A stretch of 64,000 nt of DNA from Roseiarcus sp963759955. GTDB taxonomy: Bacteria; Pseudomonadota; Alphaproteobacteria; Rhizobiales; Beijerinckiaceae. The translations under genes were made by a program, and so were the position numbers. Every line of letters starts with the position of its first letter. Position 1 is the stretch's first letter. The stretch lies in assembly GCA_963759955.1 (NCBI GenBank), contig CAVXCA010000044.1, forward strand, positions 4,941 through 68,940, read 5' to 3'. This document shows positions 8,844 through 17,348 of the stretch, one piece after another. The notes under the pieces were generated by a model. That model worked only from the letters and a program-made list of their open reading frames with translations, did not search any database and had not been told where the DNA came from.

Positions 8844-8857
8844 TTAAGCGCGCTTAA
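8844..8857. promoter_or_regulatory. Palindrome TTAAGCGCGCTTAA (paired CtrA-like half sites)
   Basis: A perfect 14-bp palindrome with two TTAA half sites six bases apart sits 60 bases upstream of the L,D-transpeptidase start. The spacing is one short of the CtrA consensus, so it may be a weaker second site or a different operator. Confidence 0.4.
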
Positions 8858-8917
8858 TGGGCCGCATGGACTTTTTAGCGATGATCCGCTAAGCAAGGGC
8901 CAACGAGCTGGGAACCA

Positions 8918-10243
8918 ATGACGTTGAATTCTTGGCGAAACCGGTTGTTCGCGCTAACGCTCGCCATCGCGGCCGGCGCCGTCTTAACGGCGTGCGACGA
9001 CGATCTCCAGTCGCTTTCAGGCCGCGCCGCGGCGCCGATTCCCACTCAAACGCTGGCGCTGATGGACAAGATCGGGACGACGCCATCCGCGCCGGTCCTC
9101 ATCCGCGCCTACAAGCAGGAAGCCGAGTTCGAAATCTGGAAAATGAAATCGGACGGCCAGTATGCGCTGTTGAAGACCTATCCGATGTGCCGCTGGTCGG
9201 GCCAGCTCGGTCCCAAGACCCGCGAAGGGGACCGTCAGGTGCCTGAGGGCTTCTACACCATCACGCCCGGGCAGATGAACCCCAACTCGCACTACTACCT
9301 GTCGTTCAACGTCGGCTATCCCAACGCCTATGACCGCGCTCTCGGGCGCACCGGCGGCGACATCATGGTGCACGGCATTTGTTCGTCGGCGGGCTGCTTC
9401 TCGATGACCGACGCGCAAATCGCCGAGATCTACGCGATCGCCCGCGAGGCGTTCGCCGGCGGCGAGCGCGCGATCCAGATGCAGTCCTATCCCTTCCGGA
9501 TGACCGCCGAGAATCTCGCCAAGCATCGCCTCGATCCCAATATCGCGTTCTGGAAAGAGCTGAAGAACGGCGCCGACCATTTCGAGGTGACGAAGAACGA
9601 GACTTCGGTGCTGGTCTGCGGCAGGCATTATGTCTTCGGCGCCACCGCGGACGGCGAAGTCGACGCGAGTCAACCGTGCCCGACGCTGAATCGCGACGAT
9701 CAGGTCGAGGCCGACGTCACCGCCAAGGAGTCGAGCGACGACGCCGCCGTCGCCGCGCTGGTCGCGCAAGGCGTCAAGCCGGTGCGCATCGTCTATCAGG
9801 ACGGCGGCCAGAACCCTGTGTTCGCGGGTCGCGAACAAGACGTCAGCGATCCCGACGCGCTGGCGAGCGGACCTACCGAGATTCCGCTCGACAACTCGGG
9901 CAAGCCGATCCCCGCCGTGGTGAAGGTCGCGAGCGCCGCGCAAAGCGCCGCCGCCGCGCCGCCGCCCGCCGCCGCTGCCGCAACGACGACCGCGCCGGCC
10001 GCGGTTGCGACAGCCTCGCCGCTCAGCTTCGTCGGCGGCGTCGCCGATAGCGGGAAATCCCTGGTCGGCAAGTGGTTCGGGGCCGGTTCCGACAGCGCGG
10101 CGGTTCGCGTATTCGAGCCGGAACAGCCGATTCCCACCGACGTGCCGTTGCCGCCCAAGCGCAGCGCCGCGCTCGCCGCGCCGGGACCGCAGGCCTCCGC
10201 CGACGTGCGCTTGGCCGCCCTCCACCCGGCGGCGACGCAATAG
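8918..10243 (+). CDS. Lipoprotein L,D-transpeptidase (YafK/ErfK type)
   Basis: A 441-residue envelope protein. The N-terminus is a lipoprotein signal with lipobox LTAC (Cys26). The YkuD-like catalytic domain spans about residues 58-200 and carries the signature HGICSSAGC (His152, Cys160), the nucleophile arrangement of L,D-transpeptidases that make or remodel 3-3 peptidoglycan crosslinks or attach proteins to the wall. The C-terminal 120 residues are low-complexity (Ala/Pro/Thr-rich around residues 345-370) and probably disordered. It is monocistronic, with CtrA-like boxes in its 154-base upstream region, which suggests cell-cycle timing. The exact substrate is not predictable. Confidence 0.87.
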   Translation: MTLNSWRNRLFALTLAIAAGAVLTACDDDLQSLSGRAAAPIPTQTLALMDKIGTTPSAPVLIRAYKQEAEFEIWKMKSDGQYALLKTYPMCRWSGQLGPKTREGDRQVPEGFYTITPGQMNPNSHYYLSFNVGYPNAYDRALGRTGGDIMVHGICSSAGCFSMTDAQIAEIYAIAREAFAGGERAIQMQSYPFRMTAENLAKHRLDPNIAFWKELKNGADHFEVTKNETSVLVCGRHYVFGATADGEVDASQPCPTLNRDDQVEADVTAKESSDDAAVAALVAQGVKPVRIVYQDGGQNPVFAGREQDVSDPDALASGPTEIPLDNSGKPIPAVVKVASAAQSAAAAPPPAAAAATTTAPAAVATASPLSFVGGVADSGKSLVGKWFGAGSDSAAVRVFEPEQPIPTDVPLPPKRSAALAAPGPQASADVRLAALHPAATQ

Positions 10244-10289
10244 AGCCCCGCGGCGCGGGTTCTCCGGCGAATCCCCAAGCGAGAGCGCT

Positions 10290-10955
10290 ATGATTCGCCT
10301 CTTGATCGTCGACGACCATCCGCTGTTTCGCGAAGCGCTGGAAAGCGCGGTGCGGCTCGTCCATCCCGACGCCGAAATCCTCGAAGCGACCAGCCTCGAA
10401 GGCGCGCTCGAAGCGCTGGAAGCGGCGGACGGGGTCGATCTCGCGCTGTTCGATCTGTCGCTGCCCGGCACTTCGGGGCTCTCCGGCCTCGTGCGGCTGC
10501 GCAAGAGTTTCCCCAAGCTGCCGGTAGTCGTCGTCTCCGGCATCGAGGAGCCGAGGATCGTGCGCGAAATCCTCGCGCTCGGCGTCGCCGGCTACGTCCC
10601 GAAATCCACTTCGAAGCGCGAGCTCGCACGCGCCATCGCCGAGGTGCTGCAAGGCTCGGTCTATTGTCCCGAAGCCTACCGCGACCTCGCCCAGCCGCTG
10701 CCCTCCGAGCGCGACAGCGAGCAGATTCTCGCGCGCCTGCGCGAATTTACCGCGCAGCAATTGCGCGTGCTCGAAATGATCCGCTCGGGCAAGCAGAACA
10801 AGCAGATCGCTTACGAACTGGGGCTCGCCGAGACCACGGTGAAGGCGCACGTCTCGGAGATCCTGCGCAAGCTCGGCGTCTTCAGCCGGACCAAGGCGGT
10901 CATCGAGGTCGCCAAGGTCGACTTCAGCGCGCTGCGCGGCGACGCCAAAGATTGA
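10290..10955 (+). CDS. LuxR/NarL-type response regulator
   Basis: A 221-residue two-domain regulator. The receiver domain (1-120) has the acidic pair DD at 8-9, phospho-acceptor Asp55 (ALFDLSLPG) and Lys105 (GYVPKST). A LuxR helix-turn-helix follows (about 150-210: LRVLEMIRSGKQNKQIAYEL then TTVKAHVSEILRKLG). It should bind DNA when phosphorylated. It is convergent with the hybrid histidine kinase 68 bases away, its likely partner. ATG 10290 gives the normal family start MIRLLIVDDHP; a longer open frame upstream overlaps the transpeptidase and is not used. Confidence 0.9.
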   Translation: MIRLLIVDDHPLFREALESAVRLVHPDAEILEATSLEGALEALEAADGVDLALFDLSLPGTSGLSGLVRLRKSFPKLPVVVVSGIEEPRIVREILALGVAGYVPKSTSKRELARAIAEVLQGSVYCPEAYRDLAQPLPSERDSEQILARLREFTAQQLRVLEMIRSGKQNKQIAYELGLAETTVKAHVSEILRKLGVFSRTKAVIEVAKVDFSALRGDAKD

Positions 10956-10980
10956 CCGCCTTCCCCGTCGTTGCGCCCCC

Positions 10981-11000
10981 CTCCCCGCGCGCGCGGGGAG
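10981..11000. terminator. GC-rich palindrome between convergent genes
   Basis: CTCCCCGCGCGCGCGGGGAG is a perfect 20-bp palindrome between the response regulator stop (10955) and the kinase stop (11024). It can form a hairpin on either transcript, but lacks T-runs, so a terminator role is a guess from position. Confidence 0.4.
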
Positions 11001-11023
11001 AAGGACGGCGCGGGTTCGGCCGC

Positions 11024-12373
11024 TCACCTCAGCAGAAAGGACAGCAGCGAGCGCAGTTCGGCGGGGCGGACCGGCTTGCGCAGCACTTCCAGGCCGCCGC
11101 TCGCCGCTTCCTCGGCCGCCGCCGCGGAATGGTCAGCGGTGACGATGATCGCCGGCACGAGCCGCTGAACGTGGCGCCGGATCGCTGCGACCGCCTCGGC
11201 GCCGCGCTCGCCGTGATCGAGGTGCAGGTCGGCGACGATCGCGTCGGGCGCGCCGCCGAGCGCGCGAACGCGTTCGAGCGCCTCGGCGCCCGATTGGGCG
11301 GCGGCGATGTCGCATCCCCAGCGCGTCAGCAGCGCTTCCATCGCCGCGAGCGCGGCCGGATCGTTGTCGATCAGCAGCACTTTCGCGCCGCCGACCCCGG
11401 CGCCGAATTCGGGCGCCGCGCGCTCGGCCGCGGGCGTCGCAAGCGCCGCCGCGGCGTCGCCGAGGGGAAGCGAAACCGAGAAGATCGAGCCCTTGCCGAC
11501 GCGCGAAGAAAGGCCGACGGGATGGTCGAGCGCATGGGCGAGACGGCGCACGATCGCCAGGCCGAGGCCGAAGCCCTCCCCGCCCGCCGAACCCGCCTCG
11601 CCGCGCTGGAACTCCTGAAAGATCGCCTCGCGCCGCTCCTCGGCGATGCCCGGGCCGGTGTCCCAGACCTCGACGATCCATCGCCCGCCGCGCGCCCGGC
11701 CACCGAGCAGCACGCCGCCGCGGCGGGTGTAGCGCAGCGCGTTGGCGAGGAGGTTCTGCACGATGCGGCGCAGCAGCAGCGGGTCGGAGCGCACCACGAC
11801 GCGCGAGCGCGCGACGCGCAGTTTCAGCCCGCGTTTGGCGGCGACGCGCGCCTGTTCGCCCGCCAGCGATTGCAGCACGCCGTCGAGGGCGAAATCGCGC
11901 AGGTCCGGCGTCGCCACGCCCGCGTCGAGCCTGGAGAGGTCGAGCAGCGTGCGGATCAGTTCTTCGAGCGTCGCCAGGCCGCGATCGGCCTGCGCGACGA
12001 GGCCCTTGGGCTCGCGTTCGAGATCGATTTCGGCGAGCGCCGAGAGGGCGAGACGCGCCGCGTTGAGCGGCTGCAACAGGTCGTGGCTGATGGAGGTCAG
12101 CACTGCGGATTTCAGCGAACTGGCTGCCTCGGCCTGCTGCTTGGCGCGCAGCAGTTCGTCGTTGGCGCGCTCGATCGAGCGCAGCGCCTGCTGCACCTCG
12201 TGAGTGCGCCGGCGCACCTGGTTGTCGAGCGCGATCGCGGTCTCGAAGAGCGAATAGGCGTTGAACTCCTTGTCGAACGAACGCTCGACGCGCGACATCA
12301 GCGCCGCGTTGATCTTCTTGAGCTTGGCGATCTCGCGCTCGCGCTCCTGCCGGTCGTCGTCGACGCGCAGCAT
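11024..12373 (-). CDS. Hybrid sensor histidine kinase without its own input domain (NahK-like)
   Basis: A 449-residue soluble protein. An N-terminal coiled coil (about 5-85) leads to the dimerisation/phosphorylation domain with His97 (SISHDLLQPLNAARL). Then comes an HATPase domain with N-box (NLLANAL, 207-213), DTGPG (238-242) and GFGLGLAIV. A C-terminal receiver domain (331-449) carries IDND and phospho-acceptor Asp382. No transmembrane or PAS sensing domain is visible, so the signal must come from a partner: the FIST protein whose stop codon overlaps this start (TGATG at 12375-12371). This layout matches the nosP-nahK pair of Pseudomonas. The ATG at 12373 is set by that overlap. Confidence 0.9.
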   Translation of the reverse strand: MLRVDDDRQEREREIAKLKKINAALMSRVERSFDKEFNAYSLFETAIALDNQVRRRTHEVQQALRSIERANDELLRAKQQAEAASSLKSAVLTSISHDLLQPLNAARLALSALAEIDLEREPKGLVAQADRGLATLEELIRTLLDLSRLDAGVATPDLRDFALDGVLQSLAGEQARVAAKRGLKLRVARSRVVVRSDPLLLRRIVQNLLANALRYTRRGGVLLGGRARGGRWIVEVWDTGPGIAEERREAIFQEFQRGEAGSAGGEGFGLGLAIVRRLAHALDHPVGLSSRVGKGSIFSVSLPLGDAAAALATPAAERAAPEFGAGVGGAKVLLIDNDPAALAAMEALLTRWGCDIAAAQSGAEALERVRALGGAPDAIVADLHLDHGERGAEAVAAIRRHVQRLVPAIIVTADHSAAAAEEAASGGLEVLRKPVRPAELRSLLSFLLR

Positions 12374-13545
12374 CACGCGACCTCCCGGCGTCGGCCGATC
12401 GCGACGCCGGTGAAGGTCTGGTTGACGTGCATCGCCTGGTATTGTTCGCCGTAGGTGTTGAAGCCGACGACGCGGTTGGCGCGGTAGAGCCCGGACATTT
12501 CGTGCGCCGCCTGCTCGCGCTCGGCATCGAGACGGCGCAGCACGCATTCGAAGCCGATGTACATTTCGACCTCGCCGATCTCGGCCTCGCTCTGGCGAAA
12601 CACTTCGCGCACGCACGCGAACGGGTCGCGCCGGCGCGCCGCGGTGAACACCAGCCCCTCGTCGATGGCGCAGAAGAAGCTCAGCGAACCGTCGGCGTTC
12701 ACGCGCTGGATCGAGCGCGCGTAATATTCGCCGCCGATGCCGACCAGCACCGGGTGCGAGGCGAAGGAAAACGGGTCGAGGCTCGAATCGGCGAGGCCGC
12801 TGACGCGCGCGTATTCCTGCGCCGCCGGCTCGGCGTTGAGCTCGCGCACGATGCGCCGCTCCGAATCCGCCTCGGTGACGACCATCTTAACCGGCGTCGG
12901 CTCGAAGTGGTCGCACTTGAAGATGCGGATCGGCAGGCGGGTCTTGAACAGCATCAGCACCGCCGCGTCGCCGTAGACCTTGTCGCCGTGGATGACGAAG
13001 GTGCGCTCGAAGCGCAGCGCGTCGCCCGCCGAGCCGCCGACGATCGGAACCTCGTCGAGCGCGCGATGCAGCGCCGAGATCACCGCCTCCTCGCGTCGGC
13101 ACAGCCCGTCGATCAGCAGCATGCCGAACGCGTTCTCCATGCCCGCTTCCGGCGCGAGGCGCGCCATTTCCGCGCGCAGTTCGGCGGCGATGACGCGGCC
13201 GTCCTCGACGCGAAAGTGGGCGAGATCGAGGATCGGCCTTGCGACCATCGCGAAATCGCGGCGGCGAAAGCCGATCGCGACCACGGCGCCGTCGGTCCAC
13301 CCCTCGGGCGTCATCTCCCCCGCGGTGGTGCAGCCGACGACCGGCACGTCGCCGAAACGCGCCGCGATCTCGCGCGCGAATTCGGCGGCGTCGTATTCGG
13401 GGGAAACGAAGACCAGCAGCGCCGCAAGGTCGAGGGGCAAGAGCCTCCGCGCGATTTCGTCCGCGGCCTCGGGCGCCGAGGCCCCCGAAGCGGCCGCCGC
13501 GGCGACGACGCCGCCGTCGTTATGAACGGCGCTGACGAAGCCCAC
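12373..13545 (-). CDS. FIST-domain sensor protein (NosP-like)
   Basis: A 390-residue soluble protein with a FIST N domain (roughly 30-220: ALLVFVSPEYDAAEFAREI, PVVGCTTAGEMTPEGW, AFGMLLIDGLCRREE, PIVGGSAGD) and a FIST C domain (roughly 225-375). FIST proteins include NosP, a heme protein that senses nitric oxide and controls a co-transcribed hybrid kinase. Here the kinase gene follows with a one-base overlap, so co-translation is expected. Whether this member binds heme cannot be read from the sequence; other FIST proteins may bind small molecules such as amino acids. The role as the kinase's input partner is inferred from context. Confidence 0.88.
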   Translation of the reverse strand: MGFVSAVHNDGGVVAAAAASGASAPEAADEIARRLLPLDLAALLVFVSPEYDAAEFAREIAARFGDVPVVGCTTAGEMTPEGWTDGAVVAIGFRRRDFAMVARPILDLAHFRVEDGRVIAAELRAEMARLAPEAGMENAFGMLLIDGLCRREEAVISALHRALDEVPIVGGSAGDALRFERTFVIHGDKVYGDAAVLMLFKTRLPIRIFKCDHFEPTPVKMVVTEADSERRIVRELNAEPAAQEYARVSGLADSSLDPFSFASHPVLVGIGGEYYARSIQRVNADGSLSFFCAIDEGLVFTAARRRDPFACVREVFRQSEAEIGEVEMYIGFECVLRRLDAEREQAAHEMSGLYRANRVVGFNTYGEQYQAMHVNQTFTGVAIGRRREVA

Positions 13546-14083
13546 TCTTGCTCCTCCCGCGAGGGCGCGCTTGTTCGCGCGCGCCGCTAGTTGGCGGGAT
13601 CATAGGCGGGGGGCGCCGGGGCGGCAAGCGACCCCAGCGGCGCCAGGCGCGCCGGGGTGCGAGAGCGGCGCCGTTTTCGGGCGCGATTCACTCATTTCAA
13701 CGGCTTGCGTGACGAGTTTCCGCCGCTTGGGTTGACGGACGGGGCGGGGCGAAGCGGGCTAATATACGTATTATGTACGTTTAATAAAGAATGCGCGATC
13801 GATGGCGCGGCGCCGGAATAGCAATGCCGGCGCCGCCCGAAACGCCGTGCAGGAATGGGTCCACCCGCGCCGCAATACTTCGTCGGCAAACTCCAGCGCC
13901 GAATTGGCTGCCGTTACGGCCGCCGCGCGCGACAGATTGGCGCGGCGAGGCGCAGAGCGTTCGCCGCGCTGGGAAAATCGCCCGCCCCCTGTTAACCAAA
14001 CGGCATAAGAGTTGCTAGAACATCAAGCGAATCGCGGACGCAGGCGCGAAGGGGCCTCCGGTTCGCGGCTTTGGAGCATGACG
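13546..14083. other. Intergenic region with an AT-rich island
   Basis: No gene recognised in 538 bases between the divergent FIST gene and the amidotransferase gene. The first 200 bases are very GC-rich. An AT-rich island at 13760-13790 stands out and holds the inverted repeat listed separately. Short open frames at 13692-13889 (minus) and 13791-14018 (plus) have no supporting signal. Confidence 0.5.
13766..13780. promoter_or_regulatory. Inverted repeat ACGTA-N5-TACGT in an AT-rich island
   Basis: ACGTA (13766-13770) and TACGT (13776-13780) form an operator-like palindrome inside the only AT-rich patch of a GC-rich gap. TTGACG lies at 13732-13737 but is not at promoter spacing from a clear -10. 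Target gene unknown: the FIST operon starts 220 bases to one side and the amidotransferase gene 300 bases to the other. Confidence 0.3.
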
Positions 14084-14890
14084 ATGACGGAGCGTGCGCG
14101 GCGCAAGACGATTCTGACGATCCTACACCAGGGTCATTCGACGCCGGGGCGGATCGGCGCGGCGCTGCATGCGCTCGGGGCTCGGCTCGACGTCCGCCGG
14201 CCGAGCTGCGGCGAGCCCCTGCCCCGCACGCTCGCCGATCACGACGGCGTCATGGTGTTCGGCGGGCCGATGAGCGCCAACGACGATTTCGATTGGATCA
14301 AGCGCGAGATCGACTGGCTGGCGGTCCCCCTGCGCGAGCAAAAGCCGCTGCTCGGCATTTGCCTCGGCGCGCAATTGCTCGCCCGGCAGCTCGGCGCGCG
14401 CGTCTTCACCTACCCCGACCATCGCGGCGAAGTCGGCTATTGCCCGATCGCGCCGACGCCGGCGGCCGACCGTCTGTGCGCGGCTCGCTTTCCGCGCTGC
14501 GTCTATCACTGGCATTTCGACGGCTTCGAGCTGCCCCGCGGCGCCCGCCTGCTGGCCAGCGGCGCCGCGGATTTCCCCAATCAGGCCTTCTCCTTCGGCG
14601 GCGAGGCGGTGGGGCTGCAGTTCCACCCTGAGGTGACCTACGCCATGATGTGCCGCTGGACGACGCGGGGGCACGAGCGCCTGAGCCGCCCCGGCGCCCA
14701 GCCGCGCCACAGGCACCTCGAAGGCTGGTTCCAGCACGACGGCGGCGTCGCCGACTGGCTCGGCGCCTTTCTGCCGGCCTGGCTCGCAGGCGTCGCTTTG
14801 CGCGCCGACAGCGGCCGACGGCGAGCGGACGCGCCCGCGCCGCGCAATCAGGCGAGGCGAGGCGAAACGGCAATCGGGGCGACGATCTGA
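14084..14890 (+). CDS. Class I glutamine amidotransferase-like protein
   Basis: A GATase1-domain protein of 268 residues. The catalytic triad is visible: Cys93 in LLGICLGAQLLA, and His181 with Glu183 in LQFHPEVT. A GMP-synthase-like approach loop (MVFGGPMSANDD) precedes it. There is no fused synthetase domain, so it resembles the stand-alone YfeJ-type family, whose substrate is often unknown. ATG 14084 has GGAG seven bases upstream; the ATG at 14078 has it only one base away. The last 45 residues are Arg/Ala-rich and may be disordered. It is convergent with the M48 protease gene. Confidence 0.85.
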   Translation: MTERARRKTILTILHQGHSTPGRIGAALHALGARLDVRRPSCGEPLPRTLADHDGVMVFGGPMSANDDFDWIKREIDWLAVPLREQKPLLGICLGAQLLARQLGARVFTYPDHRGEVGYCPIAPTPAADRLCAARFPRCVYHWHFDGFELPRGARLLASGAADFPNQAFSFGGEAVGLQFHPEVTYAMMCRWTTRGHERLSRPGAQPRHRHLEGWFQHDGGVADWLGAFLPAWLAGVALRADSGRRRADAPAPRNQARRGETAIGATI

Positions 14891-14996
14891 CCTCGGGCCA
14901 GGGCGCAATCTGTTTAAGTCGAATCGTCTCGGCCGTCGAAACGCGTCACGATCTCGGTCGCAAAGATTTAGGCGTCCGTTCCGTCACACGCGACGC

Positions 14997-15845
14997 TCAC
15001 GCCAAATTGGCGATTCTTTCCCACGTTCCGGGATGGCTGCTCAGCGAGAGCGAATGCGCATGATCCTGCAAATGCGCATGCAGGGGCGAACGCCCGGTGT
15101 GGAAATATTCGAGTTTGCACAGCGCCGCCGCGAGCGCCTTCGGGTGGTCGATCAGCTCGAGCGCCATTGCGTCGGCGGCGAACTCCCGCACGCGCGAAAG
15201 CGCTAGAAAAAGCACGCGCGCCAGCGCGGGCGCGGCGGCGAGCAGCAGCGCCTGCGGCCCAAGGCGGGCCGTGTCCTTGCGTCGCGACATCAGCTCGGCG
15301 ATCCCGCGCAAGGCGGAAATGTCGATTTCGCCCCGAATGGCGGCGGCCCAATTCATCGCGCCGGTGTCGTGATGGAGGATATGGGCGACCTCATGGGCCA
15401 ATATGCCGGCGATCTCGTCCCGCGACAGTCCGCGCAGCAGCCCTTCGGTGACCGAAATGCAGGCGTTGTGGGGGGCGCCCAGCGCATAGGCGTTCATGCC
15501 CGGCGCGGGCAACAGGAACAACTCGGGCACGCGCTCCATGCCGGCCCGAACGCAAACGTTCAGCAAGATCGTGTAGAGCTCCGGCGCGTCGGCGCACTGC
15601 AACGGCTTGGCGCCGAAGGCGCGAAGAACGGCATGCGGTCGGACATCCGTCGACCAGACTTTCGACTGAATGTTGGACAGCGACTGCTCCGCCCCGCGCG
15701 TTCTTCCCGACGCCGCTCCGCACCAGGCAAGCAGGCCGATCATGCCGATCACGACGCGATGCGAATGATGCGAATGAAGCTCGCGCACCAACTGGCGGCG
15801 CGCTCGGGCGAGCGTCCGCGATTGTCGACCCGGGCGCCCGCTCAC
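14997..15845 (-). CDS. M48-family zinc metalloprotease
   Basis: A membrane-anchored protease of 282 residues if started at GTG 15845, which has AAAAGG 4-5 bases upstream and gives the usual family length. A longer frame to GTG 15980 lacks such a site. One hydrophobic segment (about 31-46) is followed by the zinc motif HEVAH (His151, Glu152, His155) and the downstream third ligand in REFAAD (Glu221). M48 proteases such as HtpX and BepA/LoiP clear misfolded envelope proteins; which branch this is cannot be said. The single N-terminal segment argues against a full four-segment HtpX. Confidence 0.82.
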   Translation of the reverse strand: MSGRPGRQSRTLARARRQLVRELHSHHSHRVVIGMIGLLAWCGAASGRTRGAEQSLSNIQSKVWSTDVRPHAVLRAFGAKPLQCADAPELYTILLNVCVRAGMERVPELFLLPAPGMNAYALGAPHNACISVTEGLLRGLSRDEIAGILAHEVAHILHHDTGAMNWAAAIRGEIDISALRGIAELMSRRKDTARLGPQALLLAAAPALARVLFLALSRVREFAADAMALELIDHPKALAAALCKLEYFHTGRSPLHAHLQDHAHSLSLSSHPGTWERIANLA

Positions 15846-16106
15846 ATCGCCTTTTGACGCCTCGCCGTGCACCCGTTCGTCGAAAAAGCCGTCGCCGAAC
15901 AGCCCGCCGCAGTGACATGGGCGGGCATGAGCTTCGCCATTCCTGAAGGCGAACGTTTGTGGCCCAACGGATGGGAACACGAATCATCTCCGACAACTGC
16001 GCCTAGGACAGCACAGGCATCGGAGAGAAAGCAAGCCTTATGCCACTCACTTCCACTATATGATAAGTTGCGGAAATGACCGGCTATTTTCTGTTCATCG
16101 ACCGAG

Positions 16107-16625
16107 CTAGTGCGGCTGGCCGGACGAAGCCTCTTGATCGCCCGCGTCGGGCTGGCGGGTCCCGTCGCCTTTGCGCCCCTCCATCGACACGTTCTTGATC
16201 GAACCGGGCAACGGCAGCGTTTGATCGTCGACGCGAAGCATGGCGATCGTGCGGTAGATGTCGAACAGCAAGGTGAAGGTTTGTGCATAGTCGCGAGCAG
16301 CGAGAGCCCGAGCCGCCGCGGCGACCAGCGGAGCGCAATTCTCGAGCCCCTCGAACTTTCCGGCGTTGGCGTCGAGGTAGGCCGTCAGACGCCGCAGACT
16401 GTCGGCGCCCAAATCGGAAACGAGCGCGACGGCCGCGACCGTTTCCACCGACATTTGGCCGGACGATCCGGGCGGTATGGTTTGCGGCGAGCGCATTTGA
16501 ATGCGGGCCAGAACCGGCATGATATCCTGAAAGACCGCGGCGAGCATGCGCGAGTTGTCGCCCGGATTGTCCATGCCTCTTGGCGCGCCCTGTCCGAAGA
16601 AGGCGCCGGGTTGGGAATGAGCCAT
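16107..16625 (-). CDS. Unrecognised protein, second gene of a Gln-rich pair
   Basis: A 172-residue protein I cannot assign. No signal peptide or membrane segment is apparent. The ATG at 16625 has GAGAGGA seven bases upstream. Residues about 25-45 (MLAAVFQDIMPVLARIQ) resemble the repeated helix of the upstream neighbour, where the pattern is Q-I-x-P-V-[LI]-x-x-[IL]. A helical region then follows, rich in Ala and Leu (about 65-135), and the tail is polar (GDGTRQPDAGDQEASSGQPH). It starts 79 bases after the neighbour's stop on the same strand, so the two are probably co-transcribed. The shared motif suggests the two proteins interact or co-assemble; that is inference. Confidence 0.6.
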   Translation of the reverse strand: MAHSQPGAFFGQGAPRGMDNPGDNSRMLAAVFQDIMPVLARIQMRSPQTIPPGSSGQMSVETVAAVALVSDLGADSLRRLTAYLDANAGKFEGLENCAPLVAAAARALAARDYAQTFTLLFDIYRTIAMLRVDDQTLPLPGSIKNVSMEGRKGDGTRQPDAGDQEASSGQPH

Positions 16626-16703
16626 TGTGTGGTCCTCTCGAATGCAAGGCGAATAGCAAAGACGCAAAGCGGGCAGGGGAAGGCCCTGCTCGCCTTATTG
16701 CCT

Positions 16704-17348
16704 TCAGAAGCGCGGTTGGCCGGTTTGCTGGCCGCCGTACGCCTGCTGGATGACCTCGCTCAACTGCCGCACGACTTCATTGACGTCCTGCTGGCTGAGC
16801 TGACGCGGCTGCTGATATTGCTGAAGGACATTTTGCGGCTGGCCCAGGCCATAAGCGGCCTGCCCCTGCCAGCCTTGACCCATCGTCGCGGGGCCCCACG
16901 GCCCGCCCTGCTGCTGCATGGACTGCAACAGCTGCGGTATGACCGGCAGAATCTGACGGACGACCTCGCTGACATCCTGGGGCGACAAGGATCGCTGCTG
17001 GGCGCCGAAGCCGCCGCCGAAAGCGGCCATCGGCTGATTTTGGTGTTGCTGCGCCTGAGCGATGATCTGCGGCAGAACCGGAGCGATCTGCTGCAGGATG
17101 TTGCTGACGTCCTGTTGCGTGAGCTGACGCTGCGGCGCGCCCCAGCCCCAGCCCGCGGCGAACTGGCCGCCGCCAAGCGGATTGCCGAAAGCTCCGTACG
17201 CCCCTTGGCCAATAGGCCCCGGAACGAATCCGGCTCCCTGCTGGCTTTGGGCGTTCTGGAGCAGGGACTGCACAAGATTTTGGAGGTTGGGAATTCCCTG
17301 CTGCGGATTTTGGAAAGCGTGCTGCTGCGATTGATCGGTGTGCATCAT
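16704..17348 (-). CDS. Gln/Gly-rich protein with three helical repeats, function unknown
   Basis: A 214-residue low-complexity protein (Gln, Gly, Ala, Pro, Trp). Three imperfect repeats begin at Arg74, Arg119 and Arg182, with the pattern R-[QS]-L-[TS]-[QP]-Q-D-V-x-x-[IV]-[LV]-x-Q-[IL]-x-x-V-[LI]-x-Q. Gly/Trp/Gln linkers of about 20-35 residues (for example FAAGWGWGAP, GGPWGPATMGQGWQG) separate them. A short N-terminal helix (NLQNLVQSLLQNAQS) precedes them. No signal peptide. AGAGGA sits eight bases upstream of ATG 17348. Such architecture is typical of self-assembling or scaffold proteins, but no family is recognised. It is followed by a gene carrying one related motif. Confidence 0.7.
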   Translation of the reverse strand: MMHTDQSQQHAFQNPQQGIPNLQNLVQSLLQNAQSQQGAGFVPGPIGQGAYGAFGNPLGGGQFAAGWGWGAPQRQLTQQDVSNILQQIAPVLPQIIAQAQQHQNQPMAAFGGGFGAQQRSLSPQDVSEVVRQILPVIPQLLQSMQQQGGPWGPATMGQGWQGQAAYGLGQPQNVLQQYQQPRQLSQQDVNEVVRQLSEVIQQAYGGQQTGQPRF

